Assembly (NCBI GenBank): GCA_022822365.1 | Contig: JAJEBV010000037.1 | Coordinates: forward strand, 19,327 to 83,326 | DNA: 64,000 nt | DNA from: Thermoanaerobaculia bacterium | GTDB taxonomy: Bacteria > Acidobacteriota > Thermoanaerobaculia > Multivoradales > Multivoraceae | Reading direction: 5' to 3' | In this document: one piece after another, positions 1 through 7,667 of the stretch | How positions within the stretch are numbered: the stretch's first letter is position 1 | How the letters are laid out: each line of letters starts with the position of its first letter | Notes under the pieces: model-generated | Told to the model about the DNA's origin: nothing | What the model saw: the letters and a program-made list of their open reading frames with translations, nothing else | Databases searched by the model: none | Position numbers and translations under genes: made by a program

Positions 1-1
1 C

Positions 2-445
2 GAGCTGGCGGGCGAGGTCTACGTTGCTTCCTTTCTGTTCACGCGCTGCGCCACGGTCTGCCCGCGCCTCACGGCCTCGCTGCGGCAGCTTCAGCGCCGC
101 TACCGCGAGGAGGGCGTCGTCGGCGTGAGGTTGGTGAGCTTCACGGTCGACCCGGCGCACGACACGCCGGAGCGGCTCCGCGACTACGCGCAAAGCCGGA
201 GTCTGGACCTGGAGAACTGGAGTCTCCTCACCGGCGCCGAGCCGAAGGTGCGTTCGGTGGTCGTCGACGGTTTCGCGCTCCCCATGGGAGAGCGTCTCGA
301 CCTCGCCGGCGGTCTGGTCGACGTCGCGCACGCGGCGCGACTGGCTCTCGTCGACCGCGACGGCGGAGTCCGCGGCTACTACGGCTCGGACGCAGTCGGC
401 CTGGACGAGGTCTTCCACCGCACCCGGCAGATCCTGGCGGAGTAG
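2..445 (+). CDS. SCO1/SenC family copper/redox protein, C-terminal part
   Basis: The gene is cut by the left window edge; 147 codons remain in an open frame from base 2. The visible part starts in the thioredoxin-like core and carries the SCO signature TRCATVCP, with Cys16 and Cys20 of the fragment. A conserved histidine follows at fragment residue 110 in DVAHAARLALVDRDG. Together Cys-x3-Cys and this His form the copper site of SCO proteins, which mature the CuA centre of cytochrome oxidase or act as periplasmic thiol reductants. The N-terminal membrane anchor or signal lies outside the window. The gene converges on the diheme cytochrome gene, with a repeat-filled hairpin region between them. 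An in-frame GTG at 125 is not the true start, because the copper motif lies upstream of it. Confidence 0.88.
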   Translation, partial: ELAGEVYVASFLFTRCATVCPRLTASLRQLQRRYREEGVVGVRLVSFTVDPAHDTPERLRDYAQSRSLDLENWSLLTGAEPKVRSVVVDGFALPMGERLDLAGGLVDVAHAARLALVDRDGGVRGYYGSDAVGLDEVFHRTRQILAE

Positions 446-446
446 G

Positions 447-578
447 GCCGGGACAGCCGAGGGAACGGGACGGATTAGACGCCGGCCTGCGGCCGGCGGC
501 GTTCAGCCGGCCGCCTGCGGCGGCAGCGGGTCGGAAGACCCGCGCACCCAGTCGGCCCGTTCCCTCGGCTGTCCCGGC
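447..578. repeat. Composite hairpin repeat inside a perfect 23-bp inverted repeat
   Basis: Bases 447-469 and 556-578 are perfect reverse complements (23 bp each) and enclose 86 bp. Inside are a GCCGGCC-TGC-GGCCGGC hairpin (481-497), a CCGCC-TGC-GGCGG hairpin, and the 7-4-7 hairpin GCGGGTC-GGAA-GACCCGC (526-543) followed by GCACCCA (544-550). The interior matches the composite repeats at 46196 and 50844. The right half encodes the last residues of the diheme cytochrome. It sits between two convergent genes, so a role in bidirectional termination or 3'-end protection is plausible. That role is inferred. Confidence 0.8.
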
Positions 579-1675
579 GGTTCCATCTCCAGGATCCACT
601 GACGGATCAGGGCCACGGACTCGACGTCGACGAGTCCACGACCGAGTTCGGGCATCATGATGCCCGGGTGCGTCGATTCGATCCGGTAGACGAGGATCGA
701 TTCGTCGGGCTTGCCGGGAACGACCCCGTAGAGGCGGTCGCCGGTCCCCTGACCGGCGGCGACCGGGTGCTTGAAGACGCCCAGTCTGGTCCGGTCCCGG
801 TGTCCCTTGCGCAGGTCGAGTCCCGACGTGCGCCCGCTGCCCTTCAGGTTGTGGCAATGGGCGCAGTTGATGTCGAGCCAGGTGCGGGCCCGTTCGTCGA
901 CGCTGCCGGAGAGCCCGACGTTCCAGACCGGCGCGCGGGGCGCCTCGGCGGCCGGCGGCGCGCCCTCGAGGAAGCCCGTTCGCCGCCATCGCTCGAGCTG
1001 GTTCTCGGAGAGGGTGGAGCCGTCGGCCTCGGTGAAGACGAAGTTGCGGTTCAATTGCGCCGCCTGGAGGCCGATCGGCAGCACGCGCTCGCCGTCCGTC
1101 CGGTGGCAGGTCTTGCACTGGTTCGCGTTCGGCACCCGGTAGGTGTGCTCGATCCTCGCGCCTTCGGCATCGATCCATGACACCTCGAGCGGCCCGCCGA
1201 CGATGGCAAGGTCGGCGTCGGTCAGTTCGGCGTTCCAGATGTACGGCAGGCCGACCCAGCCGTTCTCCTCGTGGACCAGCAGCCTGGTTTCCAGGGGCTG
1301 GAGGCCTTCCTCGGGAACCCTGAAGTCCGCGGGGTAGGCGAAGGTCTTCGAGATGACCGTGCCGACCGGGAACTCGAACGGGCCCTCTCCGCGGTACAGC
1401 GCGGGTTCGACACCCCCGTCAGACCCCTCCGGCAGGCGGACGAAACGGAACTTCAGCGCGTAGTCCGAGAACAGCGCCGTGTTCAGATCGTAGGGCTCGA
1501 CGCCGGCGGCCGGGATGTGGCTCGCGAGCTCCCCGGTGAACAGTCCCCAGGTCGAGAGCTTCGCCGGGTAGCGGCCGAACGGCCCCTGCCCGGAACCGCC
1601 CTCTCCAGCCGCGCAGCCCGCGAGCGCGAGTACGGCGATCGCGAGTGCCGCGGGTGGTGTGCTACGGAGCGCCAC
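503..1675 (-). CDS. SO2930/HNE_0200-type diheme c-type cytochrome lipoprotein
   Basis: A 390-residue exported protein. The N terminus ALAIAVLALAGC is a lipoprotein signal with Cys21 as the lipidation site. Two CxxCH heme-binding motifs are present: CKTCH at 187-191 and CAHCH at 271-275. The spacing and surrounding sequence resemble the SO2930 / HNE_0200 family, which is typically encoded beside a parallel beta-helix protein, exactly as here. The function is presumed to be periplasmic electron transfer; the substrate is unknown. Its start overlaps the end of the beta-helix gene by 14 bp, so the two are very probably co-transcribed and translationally coupled. The last 15 or so residues (WVRGSSDPLPPQAAG) are encoded by a dispersed hairpin repeat. 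The natural C terminus may therefore have been extended by repeat insertion. Confidence 0.85.
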   Translation of the reverse strand: MALRSTPPAALAIAVLALAGCAAGEGGSGQGPFGRYPAKLSTWGLFTGELASHIPAAGVEPYDLNTALFSDYALKFRFVRLPEGSDGGVEPALYRGEGPFEFPVGTVISKTFAYPADFRVPEEGLQPLETRLLVHEENGWVGLPYIWNAELTDADLAIVGGPLEVSWIDAEGARIEHTYRVPNANQCKTCHRTDGERVLPIGLQAAQLNRNFVFTEADGSTLSENQLERWRRTGFLEGAPPAAEAPRAPVWNVGLSGSVDERARTWLDINCAHCHNLKGSGRTSGLDLRKGHRDRTRLGVFKHPVAAGQGTGDRLYGVVPGKPDESILVYRIESTHPGIMMPELGRGLVDVESVALIRQWILEMEPPGQPRERADWVRGSSDPLPPQAAG

Positions 1676-2912
1676 CGGTCGCCGCGCCGAGATCGACCGG
1701 CTGGGGTACTGCCGGGAGCGAACCCTGATGCGCCGCCAGGTCCGTGCTCACCTTCGGTTCACCGCCCCTGAAGACGGAACCGAGGTCGAGATTCACGAAG
1801 TCGGCGTCACCGTTGTTCTCGATGTAGAGCCGCAGGTCCGCGGGAACCTCTCCTTCGACCAGCTTGTCCGGGTTCGAAACCCCGTCCCAGACGATGTCAG
1901 GGAAGGCACCGCCGGCGAGGGCGACGAAGGCGTCCGCGAAGTCGCCGTTCGGGCCCTCGCCGCCGCCGATGAACTCGTTGTCGTGAATGTAGACGCCTTC
2001 GGTGTACGGATCGTAGCCGGGGTCGTTGTAGGTGCGGCCGGTCGAGAGGTAGGAGATGACCGCCAGGTTCGAGTTCTGGTTGTGGTGGATCCGGTTCTCG
2101 AAGAGCTCGACGTTGTCGCTCGCCATCACGATGATCCCCGAACCGGCCGGGATCGTCGACACGATCGCGCCTTCCTTGCCGAAGTTCGGCAGGTTGTTCT
2201 CAACGATGTCGTTGTCGTAGACGCGGGCGTCGCGGCCGTCCTTGACGGGCAGTTCGGGCAGCGAGAAGACGAGCAGGCCGCCGGTGTTGCCGTGGGCCCG
2301 GTTGCCGTAGACGTCGGCGCCGGTCGTGTTCTCGATCTCGATGCCGGCCACGTTCTCCCAGACCTCGTTGCGCCGGACGACGACGTTGGCGGACTGGCCT
2401 ACGTAGATGCCGGCATCGGATGCGCCGCGCACCCGGCTGTCCTCGATCAGGACGTTCGTGACCTGGACGGGGTAGAGCCCGTAGGCGCCGTTGTTCGTGT
2501 CGGGTCCGTTCGTCCATTCGACCCGGACACTCCGGAAGGCGGCTCCGGTGGTGCCCTCCACCTTGATGCCGTCGCCCCTGGTGTTCTCGACCGCGAGGTT
2601 CTCGACCGTGAAGTCGTCGGCGGTGGCGAGGAGCCCCTCGCCTCCGGTCCCCGGGGCCTGCGATGAGAAGTCGAGAATGGTCTCGTCCATCCCCTGGCCG
2701 CGCACGGTCACGCCCTCGACATCCAGGGACAGTGTGGCGTCGAGTTCGAAGCGTCCGGCGGCGAGTTCGATGACCGCGCCGGGCTCGGCCGTCAGCAGCG
2801 CCTCCTGGAGCGTCCGGTGGTCGTTGTCTCCCGGACGCAGCGTTGCGTCCTCCTGCGCGCAGGCGGAAAGCGCGAGCAGGCAGACGGCGGTACAGAGAAT
2901 GTGTTGTTTCAT
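1662..2912 (-). CDS. Parallel beta-helix repeat lipoprotein
   Basis: A 416-residue protein with a lipoprotein signal (LLALSAC, Cys18). A right-handed parallel beta-helix follows: repeated segments such as VEGVTVRGQGMDETIL, FTVENLAVENTRGDGIKV, VLIEDSRVRGASDAGIYV and VVVRRNEVWENVAGIEIE have the coil spacing of pectate-lyase-like or PbH1 repeats. It belongs to the beta-helix family that is regularly paired with SO2930-type cytochromes; its substrate, perhaps a polysaccharide, is not known. The frame is open upstream to 3134. I chose the ATG at 2912 because it begins directly with the signal peptide and has GGAG about 13 bases before it. It overlaps the downstream diheme gene. A TATCAT hexamer on the minus strand (2965-2960) is a likely -10 element. 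Confidence 0.87.
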   Translation of the reverse strand: MKQHILCTAVCLLALSACAQEDATLRPGDNDHRTLQEALLTAEPGAVIELAAGRFELDATLSLDVEGVTVRGQGMDETILDFSSQAPGTGGEGLLATADDFTVENLAVENTRGDGIKVEGTTGAAFRSVRVEWTNGPDTNNGAYGLYPVQVTNVLIEDSRVRGASDAGIYVGQSANVVVRRNEVWENVAGIEIENTTGADVYGNRAHGNTGGLLVFSLPELPVKDGRDARVYDNDIVENNLPNFGKEGAIVSTIPAGSGIIVMASDNVELFENRIHHNQNSNLAVISYLSTGRTYNDPGYDPYTEGVYIHDNEFIGGGEGPNGDFADAFVALAGGAFPDIVWDGVSNPDKLVEGEVPADLRLYIENNGDADFVNLDLGSVFRGGEPKVSTDLAAHQGSLPAVPQPVDLGAATGGAP

Positions 2913-2951
2913 GGCTGGGGTCCATCTCCGGGTCGTTACCTGGCCGGCGGG

Positions 2952-2965
2952 ATCATGCCATGATA
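2952..2965. promoter_or_regulatory. Divergent promoter region with 13-bp palindrome
   Basis: The 73-bp gap between the beta-helix and cytochrome c'-like genes contains the perfect palindrome ATCATG-C-CATGAT (2952-2964). Its right half overlaps a minus-strand TATCAT -10-like hexamer (2965-2960). This could be a shared operator for the two electron-transfer units. No regulator gene is adjacent. Confidence 0.4.
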
Positions 2966-2985
2966 GCCGCGAAAGGGGAGACCTC

Positions 2986-3489
2986 ATGCCGGGACGGATT
3001 GCAATCGCAGCGCTCGCCGTTGGCCTCGCGGGCGCGGCGGCCGCGGGGGACGACGGACCGGTTCCCGAGCCGGAGCCGATCGGCACGATGAGCGAGCTGA
3101 TGATCAAGCTCATGTACCCGGCGTCGGACGCCATCCTCTACGTCGAGAGCCGTGCCCCGACCAACGAGGTCGAGTGGAACGAACTGCAGGCGCAGGCCCT
3201 CATCCTCGCCGAGTCCGCCAACCTGATCATGATGCCGAGCCGTGTCGTCGGCGACCGCGACGAGTGGATGCGCGACGCCAGGCTGATGTTCGACGCCGGC
3301 GCCGCCGCCTACGAGGCCGCCCTCGAGCACGACCTGGACGCGCTGATCGCCCTGAACGAGCAGGTCTACATGTCCTGTGTCGTATGCCATCGCCGCACCC
3401 GGCCGGACTACGGGAGGAACTACAAGCGCTTCGAGGATCCGCCGGCGGAGGCAGTTCCTCCCGCAGGAGAAGAGGGGCGGTTGCCGTAG
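2986..3489 (+). CDS. Cytochrome c'-like (class II) monoheme protein
   Basis: A 167-residue exported protein. An Ala-rich signal peptide (IAIAALAVGLAGAAAA, cleavage after about residue 20) precedes a mostly helical domain. A single heme motif, CVVCH, lies near the C terminus at 131-135. A C-terminal CxxCH in a four-helix protein is characteristic of class II cytochromes c (c' or c-556), which bind small ligands or carry electrons in the periplasm. The start ATG is preceded by the purine-rich GAAAGGGGAG at a suitable distance. The gene is divergent from the beta-helix/diheme pair and is followed after 65 bp by an epoxide-hydrolase-like gene that appears to have its own promoter. The heme-side residues CHRRTRPDY fit a five-coordinate or His-ligated heme, but the axial ligands cannot be assigned by eye. 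Confidence 0.8.
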   Translation: MPGRIAIAALAVGLAGAAAAGDDGPVPEPEPIGTMSELMIKLMYPASDAILYVESRAPTNEVEWNELQAQALILAESANLIMMPSRVVGDRDEWMRDARLMFDAGAAAYEAALEHDLDALIALNEQVYMSCVVCHRRTRPDYGRNYKRFEDPPAEAVPPAGEEGRLP

Positions 3490-3520
3490 GTCCGTCCCGG
3501 CCGTTCGCGGGCGACGCTGC

Positions 3521-3526
3521 TACGAT
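3521..3526 (+). promoter_or_regulatory. -10-like hexamer TACGAT upstream of the hydrolase gene
   Basis: TACGAT lies 28 bases before the GTG start at 3555. The downstream bases GGCGCGCTC resemble the sequence after the TACGAT upstream of serC (41481). No clear -35 is visible. The gene has a strong Shine-Dalgarno sequence, so this would be a short leadered transcript. Confidence 0.4.
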
Positions 3527-3554
3527 GGCGCGCTCAACTCCAGGAGGTCAGAAC

Positions 3555-4490
3555 GTGAACTTGATCGAAGCTCGCAGGCGTTCGGCGACGTGCGCGGCGC
3601 TGCTGCTCGCGGCCGCGATTTTCCCGGCAGGGCTCGTGGCGGATGATTCCAACGCGGATGTCTGGGACCGGGTCGAACATCACACGGTGAAGAACGGCGA
3701 CGTGGGGATCCACTACGTCACCCTCGGCGAGGGCGAGCCGGTCCTCTTCATCCACGGCTTTCCGGACATCTGGTACAGCTACCGGCACCAGATGGCCGCT
3801 CTCGAAGGGGACTTCCGCGCCGCGGCGATGGACCTCCGCGGCTACAACCGCAGCGGCCAGCCGAAGCGGGTCGAGGACTACGCCATGCCTCACCTGCTGG
3901 CGGATGTGGCCGCCGTGATCGAGGATCTCGGCGCACCGATCAACCTGGTCGGCCACGACTGGGGCGGGGCGATCGCCTGGCGGTTCGCGATCGAGAATCC
4001 GGACAAGGTCAAGCGGTTGGTCATCATGAACCTCACGCACCCCCGCGGCTATGCGAACGTGATCGCGAACGCGACCGAGGAGCAGCGCCGCAACGTCCAG
4101 TACGCCAGGAACTTCGCGTCGTCCGAGCCGGACGGCAGCCCGGTGCCGGAGGGGCTGCTCGGTCGCTACGAGAGCGAGGGCGAGAAGGTGGCCGGCCACT
4201 ACCGCGAGGCGTTCTCCCGCTCCTACTGGGACGGCATGCTGAACTACTACCGGGCGAACTACGGCGGCGTCGCGGCGGGCGGCGAATTACCGAACCTCAA
4301 GATGCCCGTCCTCCAGTTCCACGGCCTCAAGGACACGGCGGTGGACAAGGACGGGCTCAAGAACACCTGGGACTGGGTCGACCGCGACTACACCCTGGTC
4401 ACGGTGCCGACGGTCGGCCATTGGGTCCAGTTGGAGGCCGCCGACCTCGTTTCCGACACGATGCGCGCCTGGCTGCTGGCCAGAAAGTAG
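3555..4490 (+). CDS. Exported alpha/beta hydrolase, epoxide-hydrolase type
   Basis: A 311-residue protein with an N-terminal signal peptide (CAALLLAAAIFPAGLVA). The alpha/beta-hydrolase core shows the oxyanion motif HGFP (67-70) and the nucleophile elbow GHDWGG with Asp135. An Asp nucleophile at this site is characteristic of epoxide hydrolases and haloalkane dehalogenases rather than serine esterases. The likely catalytic His is His289 in VGHWVQLE near the C terminus. It presumably hydrolyses an epoxide or related substrate in the periplasm; most relatives are cytosolic, so export is unusual. The GTG start at 3555 is preceded by AGGAGG seven bases upstream, which decides the start over several upstream in-frame codons. 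A NIPSNAP lipoprotein gene follows after 26 bp and is probably in the same operon. Confidence 0.83.
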   Translation: MNLIEARRRSATCAALLLAAAIFPAGLVADDSNADVWDRVEHHTVKNGDVGIHYVTLGEGEPVLFIHGFPDIWYSYRHQMAALEGDFRAAAMDLRGYNRSGQPKRVEDYAMPHLLADVAAVIEDLGAPINLVGHDWGGAIAWRFAIENPDKVKRLVIMNLTHPRGYANVIANATEEQRRNVQYARNFASSEPDGSPVPEGLLGRYESEGEKVAGHYREAFSRSYWDGMLNYYRANYGGVAAGGELPNLKMPVLQFHGLKDTAVDKDGLKNTWDWVDRDYTLVTVPTVGHWVQLEAADLVSDTMRAWLLARK

Positions 4491-4516
4491 CGTCACAGCC
4501 GCAAGGAGAATCCAGC

Positions 4517-5389
4517 ATGTCGATGACCGAGCATTCCAGGCGTTCGCTTCCCGTCTTCCTGGCTGGCGCCGCGGCTGCCGCGCTGGCGCTGGCCTGCGCA
4601 CCGGCCGAAGCGCCGGTGGCGGATGCGGCGGGCGACGAGCAGGCCGCGGCGGAAAGCGAACCGGGGCGGGAGTACTACGAGATCCGCCGCTACCGTCTGG
4701 CGGACGAAGACAGCCGGCAGACGGTCCTCGCCTACCTGGAAAACGCCCTGGTGCCGGCGCTCAACCGGGCCGGGATCGAGAGGGTGGGCGTCTTCGGAGT
4801 CGAGCCGCCCGCCGAGGCGGACGAGCCGGTAGACCCGGTGGATTCGCTTTCCGTGTGGGCGATCATCGCCTTCCCGACTGTCGGGGACTTCACGGCGATG
4901 AAGTCGACGCTGGAAGCCGACGCCGAGTACCTGGAAGCCGCCGCGCCGATGTACGCGACGCCGAGGCAGGAGCCGATCTACGAGCGCGTGGAGAGCTGGT
5001 TCCTGCGGGCCTTCAAGGGCATGCCGGAGATGGAGCTGCCGCCCCAGACCGCGGCCGGGCAGGACCGGATCTTCGAGTTGCGTCTGTACGAGAGCCACAA
5101 CGAGGAGACGGCTCGCCGCAAGGTCCACATGTTCGACAACGGTGAGATCGACATCATGCGCGACGTCGACATGGCGCCGCTCCTGTTCGCCGAGCTTCTG
5201 ATCGGCGAGGACGTACCGGCCCTTGTCTACATCCTGTCGGCCCCCGACATGGAGGCGCACCGGGAGCACTGGCAGGCGTTCGGCGGCCATCCCGAGTGGA
5301 TCCGGATGCGCGACATGGACTACTACAAGGGAACCGTCTCGCGGATCGAGAACGTGTTCCTGCGGCCGACCGCGTTTTCGCAGATCTAG
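4517..5389 (+). CDS. NIPSNAP-domain lipoprotein
   Basis: A 290-residue protein. The N terminus SLPVFLAGAAAAALALAC is a lipoprotein signal. The mature part carries two copies of the NIPSNAP ferredoxin-like fold, recognisable from YYEIRRYRLADEDSRQ near the start and IFELRLYESHNEETARRK in the second half, the latter followed by FDNGEIDIM. NIPSNAP proteins form alpha-beta barrel dimers of unclear role and are often encoded beside hydrolases and oxidoreductases in Acidobacteria and Planctomycetes. The start ATG has AAGGAG eight bases upstream. It lies 26 bp behind the epoxide-hydrolase-like gene, probably in one operon. A converging pilin gene follows across a repeat-filled gap. Confidence 0.85.
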   Translation: MSMTEHSRRSLPVFLAGAAAAALALACAPAEAPVADAAGDEQAAAESEPGREYYEIRRYRLADEDSRQTVLAYLENALVPALNRAGIERVGVFGVEPPAEADEPVDPVDSLSVWAIIAFPTVGDFTAMKSTLEADAEYLEAAAPMYATPRQEPIYERVESWFLRAFKGMPEMELPPQTAAGQDRIFELRLYESHNEETARRKVHMFDNGEIDIMRDVDMAPLLFAELLIGEDVPALVYILSAPDMEAHREHWQAFGGHPEWIRMRDMDYYKGTVSRIENVFLRPTAFSQI

Positions 5390-5394
5390 AGGTC

Positions 5395-5477
5395 GCCGCT
5401 TCGCGGCGCGTTGTTGTCCGCGGGTCAGAAGACCCGCGGCTACAGGCTCAGAAGACCCGCGGTTACGGGTCGCCGCT
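5395..5477. repeat. Hairpin repeat cluster between convergent genes
   Basis: The cluster holds GCCGC-TTC-GCGGC (5395-5407), then CCGCGGGTC-AGAA-GACCCGCGG (5418-5439), and then a second, partly degenerate GGCTCAGAAGACCCGCGG copy. The core GCGGGTC-AGAA-GACCCGC is the same 7-4-7 hairpin as at 526, 46238, 50886 and 63976, but without the GCACCCA tail. It fills the 107-bp gap between the NIPSNAP and pilin genes. Confidence 0.7.
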
Positions 5478-5496
5478 GGGCTGGCCGCGCGGCCGG

Positions 5497-6072
5497 CTAC
5501 TCGGACGTGTCGACTTCGGCGGCGCTGCCCGGCCAGCGTACCCAGTAGCCGTCGGCCCAGACCAGGTCCTCGTTGAACTCGGTGCCGCGGAAGGCGCCGA
5601 TCTCGTAGGTGGACTGCGGCTGCTCCGTGGCGGAGCCGTCACGGCCGCCGCTCCAGATGCCGATGACCTGGGTGCTCAGGAGCTGATCCGAACCGGCGAA
5701 GCCGAACCGGTAGGGGTTGTTCCAGCCGTCCCGTTCGGGTACGTCCTGCAGGTAGAAGAACGTGTTCGACGGGCGGAGCAGGGCAGAGAGGTCCGCGTGG
5801 GAGAAGTCGGGATAGGTGAACTCGCTCCAGCTGAACGTGGCGGTCGTGCTCGAGCCGGCGGCCGCGGCGCTGACCTGGTCGGTGAGCCACTGCATCCAGG
5901 CGGAGCCCACGGCCTTCATGTCGGCCTGGGTGCGGGTCTGGTTCGCGTTCTGCAGCCCGGTCATCAGGTTCGGCACCAGCAGCGCGGAGATGATGCCGAT
6001 GATCGCCACGACGATCAGGAGTTCGATCAGGGTGAAGCCGGCCTGCCGGCTGTGGGAGCGCGCTCCGGTCAT
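5497..6072 (-). CDS. Type IV pilin-like / type II pseudopilin protein
   Basis: A 191-residue protein starting MTGARSHSRQAGFTLIELL. This is a class III signal: prepilin peptidase would cut between Gly12 and Phe13, leaving N-methylated Phe with the conserved Glu at mature position 5. The hydrophobic stretch IVVAIIGIISALLVPNL forms the N-terminal helix. The C-terminal part resembles the GspG-type globular domain (ADMKAVGSAW, WNNPYRFGFAG). No pilus or secretion assembly gene is in the window, so it must use machinery encoded elsewhere. The frame is open upstream to 6219. ATG 6072 is chosen because it gives a normal 12-residue leader and has AAGGAG upstream. Confidence 0.88.
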   Translation of the reverse strand: MTGARSHSRQAGFTLIELLIVVAIIGIISALLVPNLMTGLQNANQTRTQADMKAVGSAWMQWLTDQVSAAAAGSSTTATFSWSEFTYPDFSHADLSALLRPSNTFFYLQDVPERDGWNNPYRFGFAGSDQLLSTQVIGIWSGGRDGSATEQPQSTYEIGAFRGTEFNEDLVWADGYWVRWPGSAAEVDTSE

Positions 6073-6146
6073 CTTCGTGCTCCTTGGGTTGAGATTCGAG
6101 GTCCGGCCGCAGCGGAGTTGGAGGCGCCTCGCCGACGGCTTACAGG

Positions 6147-6152
6147 ATGATA
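6147..6152 (-). promoter_or_regulatory. -10-like hexamer TATCAT for the pilin gene
   Basis: On the minus strand TATCAT lies about 75 bases before the pilin ATG. A TTGGAC hexamer is present upstream, but with a 19-bp spacer, longer than optimal. This would give a leadered transcript with a clear Shine-Dalgarno sequence. Confidence 0.3.
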
Positions 6153-6233
6153 CGGGGCGGAGGGCCGCGGCGTCCAAGCGGGAGCCCGTTTCTGTAGGGT
6201 ACAGGGCAATCGCTGTCACGCTCCGGTGGGTCC

Positions 6234-7667
6234 GTGGACTTCAGCCGCTACGAATTCGATCCTGCGATCCATGACGAGATGTTCGTCGCGGAGGGGGAGC
6301 CTCGCGACCACTGCCGCGCCGTCTACGAGGCGCTCAGGGACCTGCCCGACGGGGACCTGAACACGATTCAGGAGCGAGTGACCCGCTCCTTTTCCCAGGA
6401 GGGCATCACCTTCACCGTCTACGGCGACGAGGAGGCCGAGGAGCGGATCATCCCGATCGATTGCGTGCCGCGCCTGCTCGCCCTGGCGGAATGGCGGGAG
6501 CTCGAAGCCGGCCTGGTGCAGCGGATTCGGACCCTCAACCTGTTCCTCGCCGACGTCTACGGCGACTGCCGCGTCGTCAGGGACGGAGTGATTCCCGCCG
6601 ACGTCATCCTTGGCTGCCCGCAGTATCGGCTGGCGATGCGCGGCGTCGGCGTGCCGAACGACGTCTGGGTGACGATCTGCGGCACGGACATCGTGCGCAC
6701 GCACGAGGGCTTCATGGTGCTGGAGGACAACCTGCGCGTGCCTTCCGGCGTGTCCTACATGATCGCCAACCGCAAGGCGGTGAAGGCCGGCCTGCGCCTG
6801 CTCTACCGGCGTTCCCGCGTTCAGGACGTCGAGCAGTACGGCAGCCTGTTGCGGCAGACCCTCTGTGAGCTGTCGCCGGGGGGGCGCCCGGATCCGTGCC
6901 TGGTGTTGCTTACTCCGGGCACCTACAACTCGGCGTTCTACGAGCACATGTTCCTCGCTCACGAGATCGGCGCCGAACTGGTCGAAGGGCAGGATCTGCT
7001 GGTCAACGACGGCTTCGTCTACATGCGGACCACCACCGGCCTCAGGCGGGTCGACGTGATCTACCGCCGCGTGGACGACGACTTCCTCGATCCGCTCGTC
7101 TTTCGCGAGGACTCCCTGCTGGGCGTTCCGGGTCTGATGAACGCCTTCAAGCGCGGCAACGTGGCCCTGGCCAACGCTCCGGGAACGGGCGTCGCCGACG
7201 ACAAGAGCGTCTACGCCTACGTGCCGGACATGGTTCGCTACTACCTGGGCGAGGAGCCACTGCTCCAGAACGTCGAGACGCACCTCTGCCGGCGGCCCGA
7301 GGACCTGGAGTACACGCTGGACAACCTGGAGCACCTGGTGGTCAAGCGGGTCGGCGAGTCGGGTGGCTACGGCATGCTGGTCGGCCCGCACTCGACGCCG
7401 GAGGAACGGGACGAGTACGCGAGGACGCTCCGGGCCGATCCGGCGGATTTCGTTTCGCAGCCCACCCTGGCGCTGTCGCGGTCGCCCTGCCTGATCGACG
7501 GTCACGCCGAACCGCGCCACGTCGACCTCCGCCCCTTCGTCCTGACCGGAAACGAGACCCGGATCGTCCCCGGGGCGTTCTGCCGGGTGGCCCTGCGCAG
7601 GGGCAGCCTGGTCGTGAACTCGAGCCAGGGCGGCGGCGGCAAGGACCTCTGGGTGGTCGACCTCTGA
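6234..7667 (+). CDS. Circularly permuted ATP-grasp type 2 protein
   Basis: A 477-residue cytosolic protein matching the circularly permuted ATP-grasp type 2 family (formerly DUF404/DUF407). Recognisable stretches are IQERVTRSFSQEGITFTVYG, RFGVP-like MRGVGVPNDVWVTICGTD, VLEDNLRVPSGVSYMIANRK, VKRVGESGGYGMLVGP, and the basic/acidic ligand region near EPRHVDLRPFVLTG. ATP-grasp enzymes join a carboxylate to an amine through an acyl-phosphate; the substrate here is unknown. This family is nearly always encoded with an alpha-E protein and a transglutaminase-like protein, as here, and the triad is thought to make or modify a peptide. The start is GTG at 6234, with GGTGGG just upstream. The stop overlaps the next ATG by one base. 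The gene heads a long plus-strand run. Confidence 0.88.
   Translation: MDFSRYEFDPAIHDEMFVAEGEPRDHCRAVYEALRDLPDGDLNTIQERVTRSFSQEGITFTVYGDEEAEERIIPIDCVPRLLALAEWRELEAGLVQRIRTLNLFLADVYGDCRVVRDGVIPADVILGCPQYRLAMRGVGVPNDVWVTICGTDIVRTHEGFMVLEDNLRVPSGVSYMIANRKAVKAGLRLLYRRSRVQDVEQYGSLLRQTLCELSPGGRPDPCLVLLTPGTYNSAFYEHMFLAHEIGAELVEGQDLLVNDGFVYMRTTTGLRRVDVIYRRVDDDFLDPLVFREDSLLGVPGLMNAFKRGNVALANAPGTGVADDKSVYAYVPDMVRYYLGEEPLLQNVETHLCRRPEDLEYTLDNLEHLVVKRVGESGGYGMLVGPHSTPEERDEYARTLRADPADFVSQPTLALSRSPCLIDGHAEPRHVDLRPFVLTGNETRIVPGAFCRVALRRGSLVVNSSQGGGGKDLWVVDL

Noticed and set aside
447..578. An insertion sequence at the inverted-repeat element (and likewise at 61837-62012).
   Set aside because: The enclosed 86 and 108 bp cannot encode a transposase and no direct target repeats are visible. 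I keep them as structured repeats only.
2491..2985. An N-terminal extension of the cytochrome c'-like protein from the open frame starting at 2491.
   Set aside because: It overlaps the beta-helix gene, and the signal peptide and Shine-Dalgarno sequence place the start at 2986.
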